This document shows positions 33,337 through 41,920 of a stretch of 64,000 bases of DNA, one piece after another. The first letter of the stretch is position 1, and each line of letters starts with the position of its first letter. The stretch is from positions 4,778,001 to 4,842,000 of the forward strand of contig NZ_CP011456.1 in NCBI RefSeq assembly GCF_001277295.1. The letters run 5' to 3'. The translations under genes and the position numbers were made by a program. The notes below the pieces were generated by a model, which was given only the letters and a program-made list of their open reading frames with translations, was not told where the DNA came from and searched no databases. Source of the stretch: Anabaena sp. WA102 (GTDB lineage Bacteria; Cyanobacteriota; Cyanobacteriia; Cyanobacteriales; Nostocaceae).

Positions 33337-35385
33337 TTAATTTTCTATACGGTTAATTATTTCCTTCACTTTTTCAGCGTTAGGGGATTCGATCTGCTGG
33401 AATATCTCAAAGGATTTCTGTAAATATTTCCGTGCAGTCACAAAATCCTTTTCACTATATGCAAGCTGTCCCATCTGCATCAAAATAGAAGCTTTTCCTT
33501 TACCTGTTTCATTGCCAAATTCTTCTTCTATTTGTAAAGCTTGATAAAAATAAAAAAGTGCTTTATCTCTGTCTCCTTTTCTAGCATACACAGTACCCAA
33601 ACATTGCAAAGTTGAGGATTTATTGATTACATCTCCAATGCATTCTTTAATTTCTAAAGACTTTTGGTAGAGAGATAATGCTTTATCAAATTCTCGTTTT
33701 TTGCTGTAACAACGTCCTAATTCGTGAAAAATCGCTGCCTGATTGTAAGAATTTTCAGTACGTTCGTTAATTTCCAAAGACCGATAGTACAAGGTAATTG
33801 CTTCGTCAATTTCTCCCTTATCGAGGTAGGTACTAGCTTGGTTATGAATAATTGTTGCTTTTGCTTCTTCATCTGTTGCTGAACAGAGTTCTAATGCTTG
33901 TTGATAATGTTGATCTGCTTGTTCGATTTCACCAATTTCTTGTTCAGCACGAGCTAGATTAAAAAGAATTTTATCGCTTTCAACAATATCTAAGGTAGAT
34001 TTGCACAGATAAATGGTTTCACGAAATCGGCTTTTTTGATTCCAGTAAGTCGTCAAATCTGATCCAACTGTTGAGGCAATTTCCCCTTGTTTTCCAAATA
34101 ATGCTAACCGATGAATTTCTAACTGTTGTTCTTCAGGTGTGGTTTTCGTGTCTCCTCTCCACAAACGATACAACACCTCAGCCGCTTGTTGATGCAAGGT
34201 TTCTACATGAGTGGGTAACGTCAACGGCAAAATTCTCGGTACACGCAACGACTTATCAGGACTAACTTCCAACAATCCCAACGCCACCGCCCGATTGATA
34301 TAATCTGCCAAATTGGGGATATTTTCACAAACTGCGGTTAATGCTTCCCTGGGGACTGGTAACTCAAACACCAAACCCTGTGACAACATTTCCCCCATCG
34401 TTTCATCCATTTGTTGCAGCAAGGCTTCAGCTAAAACCTGTTCTCGCAACTCCACCGCATCAACTTCTAAACGATTGAGAATTGCAACTTGGTCAACTGT
34501 GGAATTTTGCAAAATCTTATCCAACCATTCCAGCAACCGGGGATTACCATCAGCTAACCTCCGCGCTTGAGATTTCAACGCCTCATCTACCTGAGATTTT
34601 GCCCCAAAAGCCTCAAGACGATTACACTTTTTTCTTAAATCTGCCCCCCTCATTCCCTCCAATGGCTGTTTATAGAAATACTGCAACTGGCTAAATTCAA
34701 AATCATAACGACAGGTGAGAATTAACCAATGATTGGTATATGTTTCCCGAATCGCCCAAACTAAAGCTGTTAAAACCTCTGCGGCTATGGGTTGCAAACG
34801 ACCTAACCCCCCTAACCCCCCTTCCCTGCGAGGGAATGGGGGAATCAAACTCCCCTCTCCTTGCAGGAGAGGGGCTGGGGGAGAGGTCAATTCTAAATTC
34901 ACCTCAAAATCATCCAACACCAACAAAAACGGATCTTTCCCTGCTTCCCACAACTGCTGAAATACCCGCTTGAATCTAAATCTCAATTCCTCATCAGGAT
35001 TTTGTAGCTGTTTGCGTTGTTCGTTATCATCCAACTTTTCCACCAACCGACTAACTAAACTCGGTTCATCAATTCTCCCTACCAAGACAACACGCTGAAA
35101 ATTCGGGAGGCGGTCACAAAGTCTAGCTGCTAAACTACTTTTACCTAAACCACCCATGCCATAAATTAATACCCCTATTTCTTCCGTTGATTGTGTCAAC
35201 GTCCTTAAACAACTTTGCAATTGACGACGACGACCAACAAAACTCTCACGGGTGGGGACTTTCACCTTACCCGCAGGATCTAAAAATTCCGTACTCACAG
35301 AAAGAGGTGGTGCTGGTTTCCTTCCCTGAGTCCGCAATGGTGTCACCAATTCTCCTGGTAAACTATCCGCCGCATATAATCGCAA
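33337..35385 (-). CDS. STAND-type P-loop ATPase with TPR repeats, probably split from the CHAT gene
   Basis: A 682-residue protein. A GRRRQLQSCL segment precedes the Walker A GMGGLGKSS (76-84) and a Walker B FLLVLDDFE (153-161), giving an NB-ARC/AAA-like signalling ATPase. Helical arms follow to about 420, then about six TPRs (for example YHELGRCYSKKREFDKALSL). Residues about 166-196 (TSPPAPLLQGEG...GGLGGLG) are encoded by a dispersed repeat and have no place in the domain. The frame is open upstream of the TTG at 35385 (RRGLIKNQARDWHLLRLYAA) up to a stop near 35436. That stretch belongs to the same family protein, so the natural start is missing. The gene was probably the C-terminal part of one CHAT-STAND-TPR protein. 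Role: sensor and switch of a caspase-like conflict system (inference). Confidence 0.75.
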   Translation of the reverse strand: MRLYAADSLPGELVTPLRTQGRKPAPPLSVSTEFLDPAGKVKVPTRESFVGRRRQLQSCLRTLTQSTEEIGVLIYGMGGLGKSSLAARLCDRLPNFQRVVLVGRIDEPSLVSRLVEKLDDNEQRKQLQNPDEELRFRFKRVFQQLWEAGKDPFLLVLDDFEVNLELTSPPAPLLQGEGSLIPPFPRREGGLGGLGRLQPIAAEVLTALVWAIRETYTNHWLILTCRYDFEFSQLQYFYKQPLEGMRGADLRKKCNRLEAFGAKSQVDEALKSQARRLADGNPRLLEWLDKILQNSTVDQVAILNRLEVDAVELREQVLAEALLQQMDETMGEMLSQGLVFELPVPREALTAVCENIPNLADYINRAVALGLLEVSPDKSLRVPRILPLTLPTHVETLHQQAAEVLYRLWRGDTKTTPEEQQLEIHRLALFGKQGEIASTVGSDLTTYWNQKSRFRETIYLCKSTLDIVESDKILFNLARAEQEIGEIEQADQHYQQALELCSATDEEAKATIIHNQASTYLDKGEIDEAITLYYRSLEINERTENSYNQAAIFHELGRCYSKKREFDKALSLYQKSLEIKECIGDVINKSSTLQCLGTVYARKGDRDKALFYFYQALQIEEEFGNETGKGKASILMQMGQLAYSEKDFVTARKYLQKSFEIFQQIESPNAEKVKEIINRIEN
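34798..34889. repeat. Dispersed C/G-rich repeat absorbed in frame into the STAND ATPase gene
   Basis: CCTAACCCCCCTAACCCCCC, then TCCCTGCGAGGGAATGGGGG and a CCCCTCTCCTTGCAGGAGAG hairpin. Its length keeps the frame and adds about 31 Pro/Gly-rich residues right after Walker B. Confidence 0.7.
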
Positions 35386-35414
35386 TAAATGCCAATCCCG
35401 CGCTTGGTTTTTGA

Positions 35415-36458
35415 TTAAACCCCGTCTAAGTTGAAACCTATAGTTTTTCTATGGCGAAAACCCAAGTTTTCAAGATGGATGGAGTATAATGTTTGATAGG
35501 TACTGGCAACTGCTTCGGTGATTTGCTTTCCTGCTGCTAATTCTTGATATAATGTGGCTGCGGCTGCTGTTGCATCAGATTCTAAAACTTTCTGTCCCCA
35601 TCCCAAAACGGCTTTAGCACCAGCTTTGAGTAATTCTTCCGCCATTGAAGGGACTGAACCATAATTATCACCATCACCTCCAGCTTGTCCAGTGCGACAA
35701 CCAGAAAGGAAAATCAATTTTGGTAATCGGAATTGTAGTGCTTGTTTGAAATGTTCTGCACTAGCATAAAAAGCTTCTCCGGTTTCGGTTTCGGTAATAA
35801 ATTCCGGTTGTCCGTTGGTAATTGTGGCATGACCGGTAATATGGAAAATATCAAAATAATCTTTACCGTAATAATCCACTAAATAGCGCAATTCCGATAA
35901 ACAACCGCTTTCCTCCACTGTCAAAGCTAAAGGTTGTCTTCCTGTCGCTTCCAAAATTCGCGCTTCCTCGGCTTCAAAATCTAATACAGGTTCTACTCCT
36001 TGGGGGGAAGTAGCCATAAATAAAACTTGCAAAGCGCGGTTCTCTGGTTTTGTTTCCACAGACAATGTTTTTACAGAGTCCGATGATACCCACCGTACAG
36101 GAATAATTGACCGTTCAACGAGAAAGGTTTTACCATTGTGCAGAACTTCCCAAGGTAAATGGGCGAGTTTTTCGGCTGTAGCAATGGCTAAAATGATTCC
36201 TTGACGCTGATATTGATTGATGAGTTTTTGTAACCATCTGTCAGTCCCATCTAACCAGTTATACAGCCGTAACCCAGTCACTGCATAATCTTCAGCAAAT
36301 GAGGAAACGTAATAATCTCTTTCTGCTAACTCAATTAAATCGGTAATTTCGCTCAAGGGGAGTGTACGTCTTTCGTATTGGTTGTAATTATCAGTAAAGT
36401 AGCGTAACTCTACATAATTACCTGCAACAGCTTTCAGGTCAAGGTGAAGAATCTGCAC
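35415..36458 (-). CDS. CHAT-domain caspase-like protease
   Basis: A 347-residue protein. After an N-terminal helical region with LPWEVLHNG, the CHAT peptidase core has the catalytic His210 in YFDIFHITGHA and Cys254 in LIFLSGCRTGQAGG, then VLGWGQKVLESDATAAAA. The last 23 residues (from about YSIHLENLGFRHR) do not look like the family and are encoded by a roughly 70-base insertion that ends in a stop. The family-like frame resumes on the far side as LIKNQARDWHLL. The ATG at 36458 lies one base after the stop of the upstream small gene. CHAT proteases are effectors in bacterial conflict systems; the substrate is unknown. Confidence 0.85.
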   Translation of the reverse strand: MQILHLDLKAVAGNYVELRYFTDNYNQYERRTLPLSEITDLIELAERDYYVSSFAEDYAVTGLRLYNWLDGTDRWLQKLINQYQRQGIILAIATAEKLAHLPWEVLHNGKTFLVERSIIPVRWVSSDSVKTLSVETKPENRALQVLFMATSPQGVEPVLDFEAEEARILEATGRQPLALTVEESGCLSELRYLVDYYGKDYFDIFHITGHATITNGQPEFITETETGEAFYASAEHFKQALQFRLPKLIFLSGCRTGQAGGDGDNYGSVPSMAEELLKAGAKAVLGWGQKVLESDATAAAATLYQELAAGKQITEAVASTYQTLYSIHLENLGFRHRKTIGFNLDGV

Positions 36459-36459
36459 G

Positions 36460-36786
36460 TTATGATTCTAAAATTTGGCGAATTTCATCAATTGTGGCAT
36501 TTTCTAACAGTAATCGTCTACCATTGCGGCCAACAATCAGAACTTTGGCAATCTTTTTACCTGACTGATTTTGTTGATACTCTTGATACCATTTGCGGAT
36601 TTGTTCAGCAATAGCGATCGCACCACCCACCAAACCGACTATAGTGGCAACTGTGGTAATGACCGCCTCTTTCTTCACGTCTTCCGAATTTACGGTATAG
36701 TTCCCAGTTATACCTTCAATTGCCAAAAGTTCCTCTGTGGCTGTAATTGCGTCTTCACCTTCAATAGCAAATTTAATTTCTGTCAT
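36460..36786 (-). CDS. EACC1-like effector-associated small membrane protein
   Basis: A 108-residue protein: MTEIKFAIEGEDAITATEEL at the N-terminus, one hydrophobic segment (about 47-67, VATIVGLVGGAIAIAEQIRK) and a C-terminal alpha/beta part (AKVLIVGRNGRRLLLENATI). This resembles the 'effector-associated constant component' EACC1 found with CHAT or caspase effectors and STAND ATPases. It is the first gene of the unit and directly coupled to the CHAT gene. The domain assignment rests on memory of the pattern and on gene order. Confidence 0.6.
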   Translation of the reverse strand: MTEIKFAIEGEDAITATEELLAIEGITGNYTVNSEDVKKEAVITTVATIVGLVGGAIAIAEQIRKWYQEYQQNQSGKKIAKVLIVGRNGRRLLLENATIDEIRQILES

Positions 36787-36927
36787 AAATTTACCTAAAA
36801 TAGCTAATTTCCACGTTTATAAACCATTATTTTAAAATATCATAGAGCAAGGATGATGACTTTGCAAGCGATCAATTCCAATTAAATCCTGACATATAAC
36901 TATCAATAATTGTGCAATACCAAATTA

Positions 36928-37037
36928 AAATGAAGTTGTATAGAATCAGATTTCCAGAATAATTGACCGCAGATAAACGCAGATAAACGCAGATCAAGAC
37001 GGATAAATTAATTGGTTTCATAATTCTGTGCAGGGTC
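36928..37037 (+). repeat. Dispersed repeat family E, uninterrupted copy
   Basis: AATTAAAATGAAGTTGTATA ... GACCGCAGATAAACGCAGAT ... TTCATAATTCTGTGCAG. It serves as the empty-site reference for the nested element at 7541-7663. Confidence 0.7.
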
Positions 37038-37175
37038 TAATGTGAAGAATCATTTCTAGAACTGTTAACTTGGTCTTTAATAGAGATAATTTAATCATTT
37101 TGATTCTATGGATTCCCCAAGATTAATATGTTTGTAAGTACCAAAATAAATCTCTCCCATTTACCTGCTTTTACT

Positions 37176-38090
37176 ATGTCGAAGATATATAAAAATATTG
37201 CCCCTGTGATCTTCGGTTTGATATTATCAGGATTAATACCCGGTGTTGCTAAGGCAGAGACAGTGATGGAAAAAGTAGCCCGAACAGGAGTATTAACTGC
37301 TGGTACAAGCAAAGATGCTTTACCATTTGCCTACTCCGACAGTCAAGGAAAATTGACTGGTTATTCTGTGAATATGCTAACTTTAATCCAACAGCAATTA
37401 GAGAAAGAATTAGGCAAAAAAATTACACTTAAATTAGTTGCAGTTACCCCAGCAGCAAGGATTCCCAAGATAATTAACCGACAAGTTGATATTGTCTGTG
37501 ATGCCAGTAGTTTTACTTGGGAACGAGATAAAAAAGTTGATTTTTCTATTAGTTATGGTGTCACAGGGACGCAAATTTTAATTAAAAAGGAAACCAATTT
37601 AGGTTCACCAGAATCCCTGATTAATAAGCGTGTGGGTGTGTTAGCTGGAACTACCAATGAACAAGCAATCAAGCAAATACAACCCCAATCTAAACTTGTA
37701 TATTTTAAGACTAGACCGGAAGCATTTGCAGCTTTGGAACAGGGTAAAATTGACGCTTTTGCATCCGATAGCATTCTTTTAGAAGGATGGTTACAAACAG
37801 CAAAAAATCCAGATAGTTTTGCCATAGTCCCCCCTCGTCCCTATTCACGAGAAGGAATTGCTTGTATGGTTCCTGAGAATAACTCTAAATTCCTCAATTC
37901 AGTGAATTATTCCCTCGTCAAATTTATGCAAGGATTTGTCAACGATAACCCCAAATATGTGGCGATTTTTGACCGTTGGTTTGGTTCTCAAGGTGCTGTA
38001 TATCTCAATCAAGATTTACGTGATTTAGCTGTAGAAACCATGCAGTTAATGATCGAGTTTCATGAACCAATTCCCCAAAAAGATTTGTAG
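37176..38090 (+). CDS. Periplasmic solute-binding protein, amino-acid ABC transporter type (SBP_bac_3)
   Basis: A 304-residue exported protein. The signal peptide (KIYKNIAPVIFGLILSGLIP, cleavage after VAKA) is followed by VMEKVARTGVLTAGTSKDAL, PFAYSDSQGKLTGYSVNMLT, then ARIPKIINRQVDIVCDASSF, GVLAGTTNEQAI and a second lobe ending in KYVAIFDRWFG. These are the two lobes of a family-3 binding protein for polar or basic amino acids. No permease or ATPase gene is adjacent, so it may serve a transporter encoded elsewhere. An ATG at 37128 would put 16 residues before the signal peptide and is less likely. Confidence 0.85.
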   Translation: MSKIYKNIAPVIFGLILSGLIPGVAKAETVMEKVARTGVLTAGTSKDALPFAYSDSQGKLTGYSVNMLTLIQQQLEKELGKKITLKLVAVTPAARIPKIINRQVDIVCDASSFTWERDKKVDFSISYGVTGTQILIKKETNLGSPESLINKRVGVLAGTTNEQAIKQIQPQSKLVYFKTRPEAFAALEQGKIDAFASDSILLEGWLQTAKNPDSFAIVPPRPYSREGIACMVPENNSKFLNSVNYSLVKFMQGFVNDNPKYVAIFDRWFGSQGAVYLNQDLRDLAVETMQLMIEFHEPIPQKDL

Positions 38091-38315
38091 GATTTAGTTA
38101 TTAATTAGCATTTCCTCATCATATCGAGTATATTATAGCCCCATCCTCGCTTGCGGGGCTACGGTGTACACACAACCTTACCCAGAAAGCGTTTGGAGAT
38201 GTAAAAGGGATTAAATTTCCAAAAGAAACACAAAAGAAAGTAAAGTAGAGAGAGAAAAAAGCAAGGGGAAAACACAGGTGGAAAATCCAATTTTAATTCA
38301 CGGGGAAAATATCAG

Positions 38316-38812
38316 ATGAAAGCATTCGGAGACCCAAGACGGTTAAAAAGGGGGCTAAACTGTATGCAGCAATGGCACAACAGCAAACCGTAAATATTCG
38401 GAGAATAAGCAAAAATAGAGCCGAACAAGTGGGATATTATAGATTCTTAGAGAATGAGAATGTAAGGATAGGAGAACTAGTTGCCAGTGTGGGAGAGCAT
38501 TGTGCATTAAATGTGAATGGAAAACATATATTAGCAATTAATGATACGAGTGAAATTAACTTGCAGTCACATATAGGGAGACTGAAGCCAGAAGGAATAG
38601 GAGTAGTAGGGAATAACAAAGATGTGGGATTTTACATTCACCCAACACTGATATTAGATGCAGAAAATGGATTCCCGTTAGGGTTAAGTACAGTACAACT
38701 GTGGACTAGAGAAATAGACCATGCAGATAAGAATGAAAGAGAATATAAAAACTTACCCATAGAAAAGAAAGAATCCTATAAATGGATTACAGCAAATTGT
38801 CATCAAACCCGG
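38316..38812 (+). pseudogene. IS4-family transposase remnant, frameshifted and 3'-truncated
   Basis: From ATG at 38316 the sequence reads MKAFGDPRRLKRGL, then loses one base near 38355. In the next frame it continues YAAMAQQQTVNIRRISKNRA, then DTSEINLQSHIGRLKPEGIG and GLSTVQLWTR. This is the N-terminal third of a Tn5-like IS4 transposase, including the first catalytic Asp (DTSE). The family sequence ends near 38812, where a C/G-rich repeat begins. Only an inactive fragment remains. Confidence 0.75.
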
Positions 38813-38893
38813 AACAAGAACCCCACCCCCAACCCCCTCCCCGCAAGCGATGAGGGGGCTAAGATGTACCTTATATGATTGGAAATCGCTGTA

Positions 38894-39041
38894 AGTAGTG
38901 AGACAGAATTAATTACATAATGTCATTGCGTAAGCGTTGCGTGGCGTTAGCCATATGGAACGAAGTGAAATGAAGCAATTCCAAGATTTGTGATTGCTTC
39001 CCTTCGCTCGCAATGACTGTAAATATTTTTGTCCAATTACT
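38894..39041 (-). mobile_element. 148-bp MITE family A, copy 2 (inverted)
   Basis: AGTAGTGAGACAG at the left and CCAATTACT at the right, flanked by TA on both sides (38892-38893, 39042-39043). It is the same length as the other two copies. It sits 33 bases past the end of xseB. Confidence 0.8.
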
Positions 39042-39074
39042 TATTGTCGCATATTTCGGTTGTCTCCCGTTTAT

Positions 39075-39314
39075 TTACTGGTCATCATCTTGCAAAGTTT
39101 CAATTAACAAATTTACTTGCTGTTGTCGCTGCTGTAAAAAACTATCACATTCTTGTAAATACTCAACCGCAGTCGCAAATTCCGTAAATACATCGGCTAA
39201 TTCTAATTCACCTCCCTCAATGCGAGTGATAATAGTTTCAATTTCTGCTATCTTAGCTTCATAACTTCCTCCATTTGCAGATATGGATTTAACCGAATTA
39301 TTCCGTTTTACCAT
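39075..39314 (-). CDS. xseB: Exodeoxyribonuclease VII small subunit
   Basis: A 79-residue helical protein with SYEAKIAEIETIITRIEGGE, LELADVFTEFATAVEYLQEC and a QQRQQQVNLLIETL end, the standard XseB pattern of one core helical hairpin. Several XseB subunits bind one XseA to form the single-strand exonuclease used in repair. xseA is not adjacent: downstream are a MITE and an IS4 remnant, so the usual xseA-xseB pair may be separated or xseA may lie elsewhere. Confidence 0.9.
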   Translation of the reverse strand: MVKRNNSVKSISANGGSYEAKIAEIETIITRIEGGELELADVFTEFATAVEYLQECDSFLQQRQQQVNLLIETLQDDDQ

Positions 39315-39341
39315 AAATTTTTCTACCTACCTCAATAAATT

Positions 39342-39794
39342 ATGAATTTAACCAGTAATACAACAATTAGCAGTGTCTATGAAGTCTGTATTGGTGTCCC
39401 AGATGCTATTTCCGCAATTCAATATTGGCAACAATTTGGTTATCGGATTGGAGAAATAGGAGAATTAACCGCAACTATAGCTTATCAACTATATCGGGTA
39501 AATTCACCTTTACAGTCAATTCGACTTTATCATCAAAATGCAGATCATGGATTAATTCGGTTAATGATTTGGCAAAATCCTACATCTGCGGGTTTAGGTA
39601 TCAGTTCTATGAAAAGAAAAGGTAATCGTTGGGGTACTACCTTAACTGCTGATATACTGGGCCTTTTAAATCATGCGGAAGCAGCAAAATCAATTGGTGA
39701 AAATATTCTTTACACTCAAACTAACTGGGAAGTAATTTATAACAAAGATCAACAAGTCTTGGATTTGGGAAGAAACCACCGGGAAAGCAGGTAG
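39342..39794 (+). pseudogene. VOC (glyoxalase-fold) protein, 3' end lost
   Basis: About 137 residues look like an N-terminal vicinal-oxygen-chelate module (SVYEVCIGVPDAISAIQYWQ, then QSIRLYHQNADHGLIRLMIW and GTTLTADILGLLNHA). After VIYNKDQQVLDLG the frame runs into transposase-derived DNA and stops. VOC proteins of this type normally continue with a second module, so the gene is probably truncated by the IS66-like remnant that follows. The substrate is unknown. Confidence 0.6.
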
Positions 39795-40229
39795 GTGCTA
39801 AGGGGATGTGGCGAAGTACACCCTTAGTTGCGACTCAAATCATACCGGATCATCCTGAAAACTGTGCATCATGTAATCAGAGCTTAGAAATAGACCCAGC
39901 CATCAAGCCATACATGGGCTATTACGTTTTGGAATTAGAGAAGCGAGATTCAGGAATTGAAGTGGTTTGCGTTCTTCATCATGACTATCAAGCGACTTGT
40001 GAATGTGGACATCAAACCAAGGGCAGAACGGGCTTTACGACATGCTGTCATTTCCCGACGGATTAGCTATGGGACTCGTACCACTGAGGGTAGTTTAGCT
40101 TATTGCTCTATTTTGAGTGTTGTGCAAACCTGTCGGTTGCGAAAAATCGACCCTTGGACTTATGTAGCTCAAGTTCTCACTCTTGCTCGTCGGGGTATCA
40201 AACATCCCCCCATTCCTGTCACCTCTTAA
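39757..40229 (+). pseudogene. IS66-like transposase remnant with internal deletion
   Basis: A first part reads KKPPGKQVGAKGMWRSTPLV, then IIPDHPENCASCNQSL (zinc-finger Cys pairs) and DYQATCECGHQTKGR. In another frame the sequence jumps directly to a C-terminal region, AERALRHAVISRRISYGTRT, EGSLAYCSILSVVQTCRLRK and WTYVAQVL. These are the start and end of an IS66-family transposase with the catalytic core deleted. Confidence 0.65.
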
Positions 40230-40352
40230 TTTTCCACGCTAGGCGATTCCTAGGTCGCGCAACGCTTACGCCTTCTTGATATCTCTAGTATAAAACATCT
40301 CCCTATTCCTGTTGCCTCTTCATCCCTTTTTCCTGGGGGGTGTGAACAGTTA

Positions 40353-40457
40353 CTTACAAAGGGGGGCTAAATTCCTCAAAGTCCCGCTTTTCAAGGGGGA
40401 TTTAGGGGGATCTGCGGGTGTCAGATCCTACACGAAAAAGTTTTCAAACAACCTCTA
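40353..40457. repeat. Repeat family G, 5'-truncated copy
   Basis: From TACAAAGGGGGGCTAAATTC to TTTTCAAACAACCTCT it matches 4838-4937 almost base for base. The left inverted repeat is missing. Confidence 0.75.
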
Positions 40458-40463
40458 AAAAAA

Positions 40464-40925
40464 TTAGGGGAAATATTCATTATTAAGAATATCTTCAAGA
40501 CTAAAAGGACATTGCTTTGGAAAAATCTCACCAGGTAAACCTGTCTTTTGAATTGCTTGTCTTCTAGCTTTAGTATAAACCTGTTCTAAACAACTCAGGA
40601 AATAGTTGTAAAGTGTTTTGGAGCGAAAAGAAAATTCCAATTCGTCACGGAAGTTAGAGATTTCAATTTGCCAACCTCGTTGACAGGTTTCTTTTTCAGT
40701 TTCCCAATAACAACAAAGCAGAAGATGGATTAATAACTGCTTCAAATAACTTTCTACTTTGCGTCTTTGTTCTATTCCCAATGCTTCAATCTCTTCTGCT
40801 AAATGCTGCCAATCTAAATTATTAATATCTCTGTTTTCTAGCTGTTTGAGTGTGTTTTCTATCCACAGATAATGATCTGTTTCATATAGTGTTGATTGTA
40901 GATGTGTGGAAATTGTTGTGGTCAT
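40464..40925 (-). CDS. DUF29 family protein
   Basis: A 153-residue protein with the DUF29 signature: YETDHYLWIENTLKQLENRD, WQHLAEEIEALGIEQRRKVE, SYLKQLLIHLLLCCYWET and RGWQIEISNFR. It is predicted all-helical and soluble. DUF29 proteins are extremely common in cyanobacteria; no function is established. An intergenic gap of more than 500 bases lies upstream (40926-41443), and the C-terminus abuts a family G repeat. Confidence 0.85.
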   Translation of the reverse strand: MTTTISTHLQSTLYETDHYLWIENTLKQLENRDINNLDWQHLAEEIEALGIEQRRKVESYLKQLLIHLLLCCYWETEKETCQRGWQIEISNFRDELEFSFRSKTLYNYFLSCLEQVYTKARRQAIQKTGLPGEIFPKQCPFSLEDILNNEYFP

Positions 40926-41324
40926 ACTTTATCCTTTGGATAACAGACACAATTATTTTAACATAATAACTTAAATTTAGTTCCTAACAAAGCATTATTC
41001 TCAATAATTCTAACAATAGAAAGGTGATTTCTAGAGAGTGCTATTTCTATTCCTTCGGTCTTATCAGGGATATGAGACCCGATGCCTGGGGCGATCGCTC
41101 CCCTCGCCATAATACTGGGAAATTTTCGCTTATACATATTGATTAAAATATATTCTAATGCAATCTAATTTAAGATTATATTTTCTTGCTTATACTAAAT
41201 GGAGATGAGGAAAATTTTTAAGAAGATGTATTGGAAAATTTTTTTATACTTTGCAAGGTCACAATTTGAGCTTTTGCCTAAAGGGGATATATGGACGTAA
41301 AAACGCAAGTTATGACCTTCTCAA
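40926..41324. other. Intergenic region without a supported gene
   Basis: AT-rich DNA with one HIP1-containing C/G segment (GGGGCGATCGCTCCCC at 41090-41105, a perfect 16-bp palindrome). No open frame of convincing composition was seen on either strand. Confidence 0.5.
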
Positions 41325-41471
41325 GCAGCAATTCTCATTTTGAAACGAGTTTGCGCCATTTCAGCGAACTGCTTGCAGCAGCGCTTCGCTATCCCCGGAT
41401 TTGTTAAGAATTGTAAAACCCTATGAATGTAAGGGTTTAAATGTCATGAAACCTTAAAATGAGAATTGCTG
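41325..41471. repeat. Inverted-repeat element at the 3' end of the following minus-strand gene
   Basis: AGCAATTCTCATTTT near 41326-41340 and its complement AAAATGAGAATTGCT at 41456-41470 bracket about 115 bases that include GAACTGCTTGCAGCAGCGCT. The right arm lies inside the coding end of the gene at 41444-41905. Confidence 0.55.
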
Positions 41472-41905
41472 AAGGAAATCCTTAACACATCCCCAATGGT
41501 GGCACGGCGGTCATGGATTTGTTCCTGTAAATACAGTTCGGCTCTAAACAATCCTTTTTGGACAGTGGATTGGCGTAAAACTCCTTCTAAGGCATCAAGG
41601 GCAGGGAAATTAATCCGCACCCGTCCAGAGGGAGCATTAAAGCAAAAGCAGACATTTTTAGAGCGTTCAAAATAAATAAAAACCCCTTCACCATCAACTT
41701 TGGTAGTTTGCAATACTAGTTCGGTGGTGCCAAATCGTTTACCCAGTTGGTTTTGAGTCAATGCGATCATTTTGCGACTAACTTGGGTTTCGTATTGACT
41801 AGCGATTTCCAGCAGAGTTAAGTCCCTAACTGCACTACCAGTAGCAATCTGATAATTACCAGTTTTGGGAACTAATTTAGAAATATCAATATAGGTGTCG
41901 AGCAT
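41444..41905 (-). CDS. Hypothetical protein, second gene of an uncharacterised pair
   Basis: A 153-residue soluble protein: MLDTYIDISKLVPKTGNYQI, then LEIASQYETQVSRKMIALTQ, and GRVRINFPALDALEGVLRQS near the middle. The last eight or so residues (SNSHFKVS) are encoded by a repeat arm, so the natural C-terminus was changed. It lies 15 bases downstream of another unknown gene, with which it probably forms an operon. I do not recognise the family. Confidence 0.6.
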   Translation of the reverse strand: MLDTYIDISKLVPKTGNYQIATGSAVRDLTLLEIASQYETQVSRKMIALTQNQLGKRFGTTELVLQTTKVDGEGVFIYFERSKNVCFCFNAPSGRVRINFPALDALEGVLRQSTVQKGLFRAELYLQEQIHDRRATIGDVLRISFSNSHFKVS

Positions 41906-41920
41906 AGATGCCTCCCTAGT

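Noticed and set aside
41090..41105. GGGGCGATCGCTCCCC as a specific operator
   Set aside because: It contains the HIP1 octamer, which is abundant throughout cyanobacterial genomes, so the palindrome has no special meaning by itself.
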